Shown piece after piece: positions 1-11,831 of a DNA stretch of 64,000 nucleotides. Source of the DNA: Xylocopa sonorina (taxonomy: Eukaryota; Arthropoda; Insecta; Hymenoptera; Apidae); contig NW_027490128.1 of assembly GCF_050948175.1 (NCBI RefSeq), positions 744,001-808,000 on the forward strand, given 5' to 3'. The notes beneath the pieces were generated by a model that saw only the letters and a program-made list of their open reading frames with translations, did not search any database and was not told the origin of the DNA. Each line of letters opens with the position of its first letter. The first letter of the stretch is position 1. Both the position numbers and the translations under genes were made by a program.

Positions 1-1
1 T

Positions 2-31
2 GAAGTGTAGACGAGGAATACATAACACTTC
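2..31. other. Inverted repeat GAAGTGT / ACACTTC in A monomers
   Basis: GAAGTGT at 2-8 is the reverse complement of ACACTTC at 25-31, with 16 bases between. A second GAAGTGT lies at 152-158, so the right arm can pair with a copy on either side of the monomer junction. B monomers change the left arm to GAATCGT, and the 175-bp monomers break it as GAAGTTGT. Whether it folds or binds a protein is unknown. Confidence 0.6.
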
Positions 32-73
32 GCAAATCATATTATATCTTACCATGAAACATAGAAATGAGAT

Positions 74-83
74 GCGATATCGC
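74..83. other. 10-bp perfect palindrome GCGATATCGC
   Basis: This is a self-complementary decamer in most A monomers. Sub-variants weaken it: GCGATATCGA keeps an 8-bp core, while GGCATATCGC and GCCATATCGC lose the symmetry. B monomers have GCAATATCTC at the same place, where a different dyad is formed. Confidence 0.75.
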
Positions 84-110
84 GTTTTAAGAAGCATTAG
101 AAATCTATTG

Positions 111-123
111 CTACGATACGTAG
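111..123. other. Short hairpin motif CTACG-ATA-CGTAG
   Basis: Five-base complementary arms flank a three-base loop, with a nested TACGTA. It is present in a large share of A monomers. It is disrupted where the text reads GATACCTAG, GATAGGTAG or CTTCGATACGTAG, and the last of these keeps TACGTA. Confidence 0.6.
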
Positions 124-140
124 ACATCTGCAAACGCTAT

Positions 141-154
141 TTCCTTGCAAGGAA
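141..154. other. 14-bp perfect palindrome TTCCTTGCAAGGAA
   Basis: This is the longest perfect palindrome I found in the monomer, and it recurs through all four domains. Common variants TTCCTAGCAAGGAA and TTCCTTGCTAGGAA are reverse complements of each other and lose one symmetric base pair. TTCCTAGCGAGGAA and TTCCTTGCTAAGAA are weaker. A dimeric protein site or an extruding hairpin are both possible, and neither is shown. Confidence 0.75.
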
Positions 155-348
155 GTGTCGCATTCACAATCATTTGGAGTGTAGACGAGGAATACATAAC
201 ACTTCGCAAATCATATAATATCTTACCATGAAATATAGAAATGAAATGCGATATCGAGTTTTAAGAATCATAAAAACTCTATTGCTACGATACGTAGACA
301 TCTGCAAACGCTATTTCCTTGCAAGGAAGTGTCGCATTTGCATTCATT

Positions 349-522
349 TGAATCGTATACGAGGAATGCATAACACTTCGCAATGAATATTATATCTTAT
401 CATGAATCATAGATATGAGATGCAATATCTCGTTTCAAGAAGCATTTGAACTCTATTGCTATGATACCTAGACATCTGCAAACGCTATTTCCTAGCAAGG
501 AAGTGTCGCATTTACATTCACT
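349..522. repeat. B' marker monomer (first of 17), heads of higher-order units
   Basis: B' monomers read GAATCGTATACGAGGAATGC (or a close variant) at the start, then CAATGAATATTATATCTTAT, CATGAATCATAGATATGAG, a CGTTTCAAGAAGCATTTGAA segment, and CTATTGCTATGATACCTAG. They start at 349, 2263, 4525, 6961, 9397, 10093, 11659, 14617, 16531, 17923, 18619, 20533, 21751, 24187 and 26101, and again at 44896 and 46462. Spacing in domain I is 11, 13, 14, 14, 4, 9, 17, 11, 8, 4, 11, 7, 14 and 11 monomers. A monomer lacking MRYRV-type sequence (GAGATGGCATATC in domain I, GAGATGCCATATC in domain III) usually follows, so B' marks a conserved junction. Confidence 0.85.
411..431. other. B-type dyad: AGATAT / ATATCT and GAGAT / ATCTC
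   Basis: In B monomers AGATAT (411-416) pairs with ATATCT (425-430), and GAGAT (417-421) pairs with ATCTC (427-431); the two pairings are alternatives. The A monomer reads AGAAAT and ATATCG at these positions, so the B-specific changes fall in complementary arms. C-type monomers (GAGATGCAGTATCTC) also keep the GAGAT/ATCTC arms. Confidence 0.6.
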
Positions 523-3500
523 TGAAGTGTAGACGAGGAATACATGACACTTCGCAAATCATATTATATCTTACCATGAAACATAGAAATGAGATGCGAT
601 ATCGCGTTTTAAGAAGCATTAGAAATCTATTGCTACGATACGTAGACATCTGCAAACGCTATTTCCTTGCAAGGAAGTTTCGCATGTACATTCATTTGAA
701 GTGTAGACGAGGAATGCATAACACTTCGCAAATCATATTATATCTTACCATGAAATATAGAAATGAAATGCGATATCGAGTTTTAAGAATCATAAAAACT
801 CTATTGCTACGATACGTAGACATCTGCAAACGCTATTTCCTTGCAAGGAAGTGTCGCATTTACATACATTTGAATCGTAGACGAGGAATGCATAACACTT
901 CGCAATGAATATTATATCTTACCATGAAACATAGAAATGAGATGCGATATCGCGTTTTAAGAATCATAAGAACACTATTGCTTCGATACGTAGACATCTG
1001 CAAACGCTATTTGCTTGCAAGGAAGTGTCGCATTTACATTCATTTGAAGTGTAGACGAGGAATACATAACACTTCGCAAATCATATTATATCTTACCATG
1101 AAACATAGAAATGAGATGCGATATCGCGTTTTAAGAAGCATTAAAAATCTATTGCTACGATACGTAGACATCTGCAAACGCTATTTCCTTGCAAGGAAGT
1201 TTCGCATTTACATTCATTTGAAGAGTAGATGAGGAATGCATAACACTTCGCAAATCATATTATATCTTACCATGAAACATAGAATTGAGATGCGATATCG
1301 CGTTTTAAGAATCATTAGAACTCCATTGCTACGATACGTAGACATCTGCAAACGCTATTTCCTTGCAAGGAAGTGTCGCATTCACAATCATTTGGAGTGT
1401 AGACGAGGAATACATAACACTTCGCAAAACATATTATACCTTACCATGAAATATAGAAATGAGATGCGATATCGTGTTTTAAGAATCATAAAAACTCTAT
1501 TGCTACGATACGTAGACATCTGCAAACGCTATTTCCTTGCAAGGAAGTGTCGCATTTACATTCATTTGAATCGTAGACGAGGAATGCATAACACTTCGCA
1601 ATGAATATTATATCTTACCATGAAAGATAGAAATGAGATGCGATATCGCGTTTTAAGAATCATAAGAACTCTATTGCTTCGATACGTAGACATCTGCAAA
1701 CGCTATTTGCTTGCAAGGAAGTGTCGCATTTACATTCATTTGAAGTGTAGACGAGGAATCCATAACACTTCGCAAATCATATTATATCTTACCATGAAAC
1801 ATAGGAATGAGATGCGATATCGCGTTTTAAGAAGCATTAGAAATCTATTGCTACGATACGTAGACATCTGCAAACGTTATTTCCTTGCAAGGAAGTGTCG
1901 CATTTACATTCATTTGAATCGTAGACGAGGAATGCATAACACTTCGCAATGGATATTATATCTTACCATGAAAGATAGAAATGAGATGCGATATCGCGTT
2001 TTAAGAATCATAAGAACTCTATTGCTTCGATACGTAGACATCTGCAAACGCTATTTGCTTGCAAGGAAGTGTCTTATTTACATTCATTTGAAATGTAGAC
2101 GAGGAATACATAACACTTCGCAAAACATATTATACCTTACCATGAAATATAGAAATGAGATGCGATATCGAGTTTTAAGAATCATAAAAACTCTATTGCT
2201 ACGATACGTAGACATCTGCAAACGCTATTTCCTTGCAAGGAAGTGTCGCATTTACATTCATTTGAATCGTAGACGAGGAATGCATAACACTTCGCAATGA
2301 ATATTATATCTTATCATGAATCATAGATATGAGATGCAATATCTCGTTTCAAGAAGCATTTGAACTCTATTGCTATGATACCTAGACATTTGCAAACGCT
2401 ATTTCCTAGCAAGGAAGTGTCGCATTTACATTCATTTGAAGTGTAGACGAGGAATACATGACACTTCGCAATTCATATTATATTTTACCATGAAACATAG
2501 AAATGAGATGGCATATCGCGTTTTAAGAAGCATTAGAAAGCTATTGCTACGATACGTAGACATCTGCAAACGCTATTTCCTAGCGAGGAAGTATCGCACT
2601 CACATTCATTTGAAGTGTAGACGAGGAAGACATAACACTTCGCAAATCATGTTATATCTTACCATGAAACATAGAAATGAGATGCGATATCGCGTTTTAG
2701 GAAGCTTTAGAAAGCTATTGCTTCGACACGTAGACATCTGCAAACGCTATTTCCTTGCAAGGAAGTGTCGCATTTGCATTCATTTGAAGTGTTGACGAGG
2801 AATACATAACACTTCGCAAATCATATTATATCTTACCATGAAACATAGAAATGAGATGCGATATCGCGTTTTAAGAAGCATTAGAAATCTATTGCTACGA
2901 TACGTAGACATCTGCAAACGCTATTTCCTTGCAAGGAAGTTTCGCACGTACATTCATTTGAAGTGTAGACGAGGAATGCATAACACTTCGCAAATCATAT
3001 TATATCTTACCATGAAACATAGAATTGAGATGCGATATCGCGTTTTAAGAATCATAAGAACTCTTTTGCTACGATACGTAGACATCTGCAAACGCTATTT
3101 CCTTGCAAGGAAGTGTCGCATTCACAATCATTTGGAGTGTAGACGAGGAATACATAACACTTCTCAAATCATATAATATCTTACCATGAAATATAGAAAT
3201 GAAATGCGATATCGAGTTTTAAGAATCATAAAAACTCTATTGCTACGATACGTAGACATCTGCAAACGCTATTTCCTTGCAAGGAAGTGTCGCATTTACA
3301 TACATTTGAATCGTAGACGAGGAATGCATAACACTTCGCAATGAATATTATATCTTACCATGAAACATAGAAATGAGATGCGATATCGCGTTTTAAGAAT
3401 CATAAGAACTCTATTGCTTCGATACGTAGACATCTGCAAACGCTATTTGCTTGCAAGGAAGTGTCGCATTTACACTCATTTGAAGTGTAGACGAGGAATA

Positions 3501-6500
3501 CATAACACTTCGCAAATCATATTATATCTTACCATGAAACATAGAAATGAGATGCGATATCGCGTTTTAAGAAGCATTAGAAATCTATTGCTACGATACG
3601 TAGACATCTGCAAACGCTATTTCCTTGCAAGGAAGTTTCGCATTTACATTCATTTGAAGTGTAGATGAGGAATGCATAACACTTCGCAAATCATATTATA
3701 TCTTACCATGAAACATAGAATTGAGATGCGATATCGCGTTTTAAGAATCATTAGAACTCCATTGCTACGATACGTAGACATCTGCAAACGCTATTTCCTT
3801 GCAAGGAAGTGTCGCATTCACAATCATTTGGAGTGTAGACGAGGAATACATAACACTTCGCAAAACATATTATATCTTACCATGAAATATAGAAATGAGA
3901 TGCGATATCGAGTTTTAAGAATCATAAAAACTCTATTGCTACGATACGTAGACATCTGCAAACGCTATTTCCTTGCAAGGAAGTGTCGCATATACATTCA
4001 TTTGAATCGTAGACGAGGAATGCATAACACTTCGCAATGAATATTATATCTTACCATGAAAGATAGAAATGAGATGCGATATCGCGTTTTAAGAATCATA
4101 AGAACTCTATTGCTTCGATACGTAGACATCTGCAAACGCTATTTGCTTGCAAGGAAGTGTCGCATTTACATTCATTTGAAGTGTAGACGAGGAATACATA
4201 ACACTTCGCAAATCATATTATATCTTACCATGAAACATAGAAATGAGATGCGATATCGCGTTATTAGAATCATAAGAACTCTATTGCTACGATACGTGGA
4301 CATCTGCAAACGCTATTTCCCAGAGAGGAAGTGTGGCATTCACATTCATTTGAAGTGTAGACGAGGAATACATAACACTTCGCAAATCATATTATATCTT
4401 ACCATGAAACATAGAAATGGGATGCGATATCGCGTTTTAAGAATCATAAAAACTCTATTGCTACGATACGTAGACATCTGCAAACGCTATTTCCTTGCAA
4501 GGAAGTGTCGCATTTGCATTCATTTGAATCGTATACGAGGAATGCATAACACTTCGCAATGAATATTATATCTTATCATGAATCATAGATATGAGATGCA
4601 ATATCTCGTTTCAAGAAGCATTTGAACTCTATTGCTATGATACCTAGACATCTGCAAACGCTATTTCCTAGCAAGGAAGTGTCGCATTTACATTCACTTG
4701 AAGTGTAGACGAGGAATACATGACACTTCGCAAATCATATTATATCTTACCATGAAACATAGAAATGAGATGCTATATCGCGTTTTAAGAAGCATTAGAA
4801 ATCTATTGCTACGATACGTAGACATCTGCAAACGCTATTTCCTTGCAAGGAAGTTTCGCATGTACATTCATTTGAAGTGTAGACGAGGAATGCATAACAC
4901 TTCGCAAATCATATTATATCTTACCATGAAATATAGAAATGAAATGCGATATCGAGTTTTAAGAATCATAAAAACTCTATTGCTACGATACGTAGACATC
5001 TGCAAACGCTATTTCCTTGCAAGGAAGTGTCGCATTTACATACATTTGAATCGTAGACGAGGAATGCATAACACTTCGCAATGAATATTATATCTTACCA
5101 TGAAACATAGAAATGAGATGCGATATCGCGTTTTAAGAATCATAAGAACACTATTGCTTCGATACGTAGACATCTGCAAACGCTATTTGCTTGCAAGGAA
5201 GTGTCGCATTTACATTCATTTGAAGTGTAGACGAGGAATACATAACACTTCGCAAATCATATTATATCTTACCATGAAACATAGAAATGAGATGCGATAT
5301 CGCGTTTTAAGAAGCATTAGAAATCTATTGCTACGATACGTAGACATCTGCAAACGCTATTTCCTTGCAAGGAAGTTTCGCATTTACATTCATTTGAAGA
5401 GTAGATGAGGAATGCATAACACTTCGCAAATCATATTATATCTTACCATGAAACATAGAATTGAGATGCGATATCGCGTTTTAAGAATCATTAGAACTCC
5501 ATTGCTACGATACGTAGACATCTGCAAACGCTATTTCCTTGCAAGGAAGTGTCGCATTCACAATCATTTGGAGTGTAGACGAGGAATACATAACACTTCG
5601 CAAAACATATTATACCTTACCATGAAATATAGAAATGAGATGCGATATCGAGTTTTAAGAATCATAAAAACTCTATTGCTACGATACGTAGACATCTGCA
5701 AACGCTATTTCCTTGCAAGGAAGTGTCGCATTTACATTCATTTGAATCGTAGACGAGGAATGCATAACACTTCGCAATGAATATTATATCTTACCATGAA
5801 AGATAGAAATGAGATGCGATATCGCGTTTTAAGAATCATAAGAACTCTATTGCTTCGATACGTAGACATCTGCAAACGCTATTTGCTTGCAAGGAAGTGT
5901 CGCATTTACATTCATTTGAAGTGTAGACGAGGAATACATAACACTTCGCAAATCATATTATATCTTACCATGAAACATAGAAATGAGATGCGATATCGCG
6001 TTTTAAGAAGCATTAGAAATCTATTGCTACGATACGTAGACATCTGCAAACGTTATTTCCTTGCAAGGAAGTGTCGCATTTACATTCATTTGAATCGTAG
6101 ACGAGGAATGCATAACACTTCGCAATGGATATTATATCTTACCATGAAAGATAGAAATGAGATGCGATATCGCGTTTTAAGAATCATAAGAACTCTATTG
6201 CTTCGATACGTAGACATCTGCAAACGCTATTTGCTTGCAAGGAAGTGTCTTATTTACATTCATTTGAAATGTAGACGAGGAATACATAACACTTCGCAAA
6301 ACATATTATACCTTACCATGAAATATAGAAATGAGATGCGATATCGAGTTCTAAGAATCATAAAAACTCTATTGCTACGATACGTAGACATCTGCAAACG
6401 CTATTTCCTTGCAAGGAAGTGTCGCATTTACATTCATTTGAATCGTAGACGAGGAATGCATAACACTTCGCAATGAATATTATATCTTACCATGAAAGAT

Positions 6501-7409
6501 AGAAATGAGATGCGATATCGCGTTTTAAGAATCATAAGAACTCTATTGCTTCGATACGTAGACATCTGCAAACGCTATTTGCTTGCAAGGAAGTGTCGCA
6601 TTTACATTCATTTGAAGTGTAGACGAGGAATACATAACACTTCGCAAATCATATTATATCTTACCATGAAACATAGAAATGAGATGCGATATCGCGTTAT
6701 TAGAATCATAAGAACTCTATTGCTACGATACGTGGACATCTGCAAACGCTATTTCCCAGAGAGGAAGTGTGGCATTCACATTCATTTGAAGTGTAGACGA
6801 GGAATACATAACACTTCCAAATGAATATTATATCTTATCATAAAACATAGATATGAGATGCAATATCTCGTTTTAACAAGCATTTGAACACTATTGCTTC
6901 GATACGTAGACATCTGCAAACGCTATTTCCTTGCAAGCAAGTGTCGCATTTGCATTCATTTGAATCGTATACGAGGAATGCATAACACTTCGCAATGAAT
7001 ATTATATCTTATCATGAATCATAGATATGAGATGCAATATCTCGTTTCAAGAAGCATTTGAACTCTATTGCTATGATACCTAGACATCTGCAAACGCTAT
7101 TTCCTAGCAAGGAAGTGTCGCATTTACATTCATTTGAAGTGTAGACGAGGAATACATGACACTTCGCAAATCATATTATATCTTACCATGAAACATAGAA
7201 ATGAGATGGCATATCGCGTTTTAAGAAGCATTAGAAAGCTATTGCTACGATACGTAGACATCTGCAAACGCTATTTCCTAGCGAGGAAGTATCGCACTCA
7301 CATTCATTTGAAGTGTAGACGAGGAATACATAACACTTCGCAAATCATGTTATATCTTACCATGAAACATAGAAATGAGATGCGATATCGCGTTTTAAGA
7401 AGCATTAGG

Positions 7410-9307
7410 AATCTATTGCTACGATACGTAGACATCTGCAAACGCTATTTCCTTGCAAGGAAGTGTCGCATTCACAATCATTTGGAGTGTAGACGAGGAA
7501 TACATAACACTTCTCAAATCATATAATATCTTACCATGAAATATAGAAATGAAACGCGATATCGAGTTTTAAGAATCATAAAAACTCTATTGCTACGATA
7601 CGTAGACATCTGCAAACGCTATTTCCTTGCAAGGAAGTGTCGCATTTACATACATTTGAATCGTAGACGAGGAATGCATAACACTTCGCAATGAATATTA
7701 TATCTTACCATGAAACATAGAAATGAGATGCGATATCGCGTTTTAAGAATCATAAGAACTCTATTGCTTCGATACGTAGACATCTGCAAACGCTATTTGC
7801 TTGCAAGGAAGTGTCGCATTTACATTCATTTGAAGTGTAGACGAGGAATACATAACACTTCGCAAATCATATTATATCTTACCATGAAACATAGAAATGA
7901 GATGCGATATCGCGTTTTAAGAAGCATTAGAAATCTATTGCTACGATACGTAGACATCTGCAAACGCTATTTCCTTGCAAGGAAGTTTCGCATTTAGATT
8001 CATTTGAAGTGTAGATGAGGAATGCATAACACTTCGCAAATCATATTATATCTTACCATGAAACATAGAATTGAGATGCGATATCGCGTTTTAAGAATCA
8101 TTAGAACTCCATTGCTACGATACGTAGACATCTGCAAACGCTATTTCCTTGCAAGGAAGTGTCGCATTCACAATCATTTGGAGTGTAGACGAGGAATACA
8201 TAACACTTCGCAAAACATATTATATCTTACCATGAAATATAGAAATGAGATGCGATATCGAGTTTTAAGAATCATAAAAACTCTAGTGCTACGATACGTA
8301 GACATCTGCAAACGCTATTTCCTTGCAAGGAAGTGTCGCATTTACATTCATTTGAATCGTAGACGAGGAATGCATAACACTTCGCAATGAATATTATATC
8401 TTACCATGAAAGATAGAAATGAGATGCGATATCGCGTTTTAAGAATCATAAGAACTCTATTGCTTCGATACGTAGACATCTGCATACGCTATTTGCTTGC
8501 AAGGAAGTGTCGCATTTACATTCATTTGAAGTGTAGACGAGGAATACATAACACTTCGCAAATCATATTATATCTTACCATGAAACATAGAAATGAGATG
8601 CGATATCGCGTTTTAAGAAGCATTAGAAATCTATTGCTACGATACGTAGACATCTGCAAACGTTATTTCCTTGCAAGGAAGTGTCGCATTTACATTCATT
8701 TGAATCGTAGACGAGGAATGCATAACACTTCGCAATGGATATTATATCTTACCATGAAAGATAGAAATGAGATGCGATATCGCGTTTTAAGAATCATAAG
8801 AACTCTATTGCTTCGATACGTAGACATCTGCAAACACTATTTGCTTGCAAGGAAGTGTCTTATTTACATTCATTTGAAATGTAGACGAGGAATACATAAC
8901 ACTTCGCAAAACATATTATACCTTACCATGAAATATAGAAATGAGATGCGATATCGAGTTTTAACAATCATAAAAACTCTATTGCTACGATACGTAGACA
9001 TCTGCAAACGCTATTTCCTTGCAAGGAAGTGTCGCATTTACATTCATTTGAATCGTAGACGAGGAATGCATAACACTTCGCAATGAATATTATATCTTAC
9101 CATGAAAGATAGAAATGAGATGCGATATCGCGTTTTAAGAATCATAAGAACTCTATTGCTTCGATACGTAGACATCTGCAAACGCTATTTGCTTGCAAGG
9201 AAGTGTCGCATTTACATTCATTTGAAGTGTAGACGAGGAATACATAACACTTCGCAAATCATATTATATCTTACCATGAAACATAGAAATGAGATGCGAT
9301 ATCGCGT
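7410..9307. repeat. Mosaic third copy of the first blocks
   Basis: Bases 7410-8612 match 3060-4262 at offset 4,350 bp and share the rare CACTTCTCAAATCATATAAT. Bases 7522-9307 match 4912-6697 at offset 2,610 bp. Two different parental registers therefore meet inside one block, as expected from repeated exchange between misaligned copies. Private substitutions include TTTACATTTAGATTC-type changes near 7995 and GTGCTACGATACG near 8285. Confidence 0.65.
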
Positions 9308-11831
9308 TTTAGGAAGCATTAGAACTCTATCGCTACGATACCTAGACATCTGCAGACACTATTTCCTAGCAAGGAAGTGTCGCATTTGCATTCATTTGAA
9401 TCGTATACGAGGAATGCATAACACTTCGCAATGAATATTACATCTTATCATGAATCATAGATATGAGATGCAATATCTCGTTTCAAGAAGCATTTGAACT
9501 CTATTGCTATGATACCTAGACATCTGCAAACGCTATTTCCTAGCAAGGAAGTGTCGCATTTACATTCATTTGAAGTGTAGACGAGGAATACATGACACTT
9601 CGCAAATCATATTATATCTCACCATGAAACATAGAAATGAGATGGCATATCGCGTTTTAAGAATCATAAGAACTCTATTGCTACGATACGTGGACATCTG
9701 CAAACGCTATTTCCCAGCGAGAAAGTGTGGCATTCACATTCATTTGAAGTGTAGACGGGGAATACGTAACACTTCGCAAATCATATTATATCTTACCATG
9801 AAACATAGAAATGGGATGCGATATCGCGTTTTAAGAATCATAAAAACTCTATTGCTACGATACGTAGACATCTGCAAACGCTATTTCCTTGCAAGGAAGT
9901 GTCGCATTTACATTCATTTGAATCGTAGACGAGGAATGCATAACACTTCCAAATGAATATTATATCTTATCATAAAACATAGATATGAGATGCAATATCT
10001 CGTTTTAACAAGCATTTGAACTCTATTGCTTCGATACGTAGACATCTGCAAACGCTATTTCCTTGCAAGGAAGTGTCGCATTTGCATTCATTTGAATCGT
10101 ATACGAGGAATGCATAACACTTCGCAATGAATATTATATCTTATCATGAATCATAGATATGAGATGCAATATCTCGTTTCAAGAAGCATTTGAACTCTAT
10201 TGCTATGATACCTAGACATCTGCAAACGCTATTTCCTAGCAAGGAAGTGTCGCATATACATTCATTTGAAGTGTAGACGAGGAATACATTACACATCGCA
10301 AATCATATTATATCTCACCATGAAACATAGAAATGAGATGGCATATCGCGTTTTAAGAAGCATTAGAAAGCTATTGCTACGATACGTAGACATCTGCAAA
10401 CGCTATTTCCTAGCGAGGAAGTATCGCACTCACATTCATTTGAAGTGTAGACGAGGAATACATAACACTTCGCAAATCATGTTATATCTTACCATGAAAC
10501 ATAGAAATGAGATGCGATATCGCGTTTTAAGAAGCATTAGGAATCTATTGCTACGATACGTAGACATCTGCAAACGCTATTTCTTTGCAAGGAAGTGTCG
10601 CATTTACATTCATTTGAAGTGTAGACGAGGAATACATAACACCTCGCAAATCATATTATATCTTACCATGAAACATAGAAATGGGATGCGATATCGCGTT
10701 TTAAGAATCATAAGAACTCCATTGCTACGATACGTAGACATCTGCAAACGCCATTTCCTAGCGAGGAAGTGTCGCGTTCACATTCCTTTGAAGTGTAGAC
10801 GAGGAATACAAGACACTTCGCAAATCATATTATATCTTACCATGAAACATAGAAATGAGATGCGATATCGCGTTTTAAGAATCATAAAAACTCTATTGCT
10901 ACGATACGTAGACATCTGCAAACGCTATTTCCTAGCGAGGAAGTGTGGCATTCACATTCATTTGAAGTGTAGACGACGAATACATAACACTTCGCAAATC
11001 ATATTATATCTTACCATGAAACATAGAAATGAGATGCGATATCGCGTTTTAAGAATCATAAAAACTCTATTGCTACGATACGTAGACATCTGCAAACGCT
11101 ATTTCCTTGCAAGGAAGTGTCGCATTTACATTCATTTGAATCGTAGACGAGGAATGCATAACACTTCCAAATGAATATTATATCTTATCATAAAACATAG
11201 AAATGAGATGCGATATCGCGTTTTAAGAAGCATTAGAAATCTATTGCTACGATACGTAGACATCTGCAAACGTTATTTCCTTGCAAGGAAGTTTCGCATT
11301 TACATTCATTTGAAGTGTAGATGAGGAATGCATAACACTTCGCAAATCATATTATATCTTACCATGAAACATAGAATTGAGATGCGATATCGCGTTTTAA
11401 GAATCATTAGAACTCCATTGCTACGATACGTAGACATCTGCAAACGCTATTTCCTTGCAAGGAAGTGTCGCATTCACAATCATTTGGAGTGTAGACGAGG
11501 AATACATAACACTTCGCAAAACATATTATATCTTACCATGAAATGTAGAAATGAGATGCGATATCGAGTTTTAAGGATCATAAAAGCTCTATTGCTACGA
11601 TACGTAGACATCTGCAAACGCTATTTCCTTGCAAGCAAGTGTCGCATTTGCATTCATTTGAATCGTATACGAGGAATGCATAACACTTCGCAATGAATAT
11701 TATATCTTATCATGAATCATAGATATGAGATGCAATATCTCGTTTCAAGAAGCATTTGAACTCTATTGCTATGATACCTAGACATCTGCAAACGCTATTT
11801 CCTAGCAAGGAAGTGTCGCATTTACATTCAT

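Larger units (their letters stand above)
1..174. repeat. A-type reference monomer
   Basis: This is the commonest monomer type. Diagnostic A features are GAAGTGTAGACGAGG at the start, TTCGCAAATCATATTATATC at 30-49, TACCATGAAACATAGAAATG at 50-69, GCGATATCGC at 74-83, and GATACGTAGACATCTGC in the right half (115-131). The stretch GACATCTGCAAACGCTATTT (123-142) is the least variable part across the window. The 85-108 segment (AAGAAGCATTAGAAATC, AAGAATCATAAGAACTC, AAGAATCATAAAAACTC and similar) and the last 20 bases vary most and define sub-variants. The monomer carries nine CpGs. A GATATC site in A monomers is missing from B monomers. Confidence 0.95.
349..6486. repeat. Two ~2-kb copies at offset 4,176 bp (24 monomers)
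   Basis: The block 349-2310 recurs at 4525-6486. Rare shared variants include the TTTGAAGAGTAGATGAGG junction at 1217-1234 and 5393-5410, CAAAACATATTATACC, and GTGTCTTATTTAC. The copies differ by a few substitutions (for example GAGATGCGATATC near 590 against GAGATGCTATATC near 4770). Similarity starts within the preceding monomer near 270 and ends at about 2312, where TATCATGAATC meets TACCATGAAAG. Bases 2311-4524 between them are further A and B' monomers. Confidence 0.8.

Noticed and set aside
31..40. CENP-B-like box around TTCG in CACTTCGCAAATC
   Set aside because: Only the TTCG core matches. The A..CGGG part of the box is absent.
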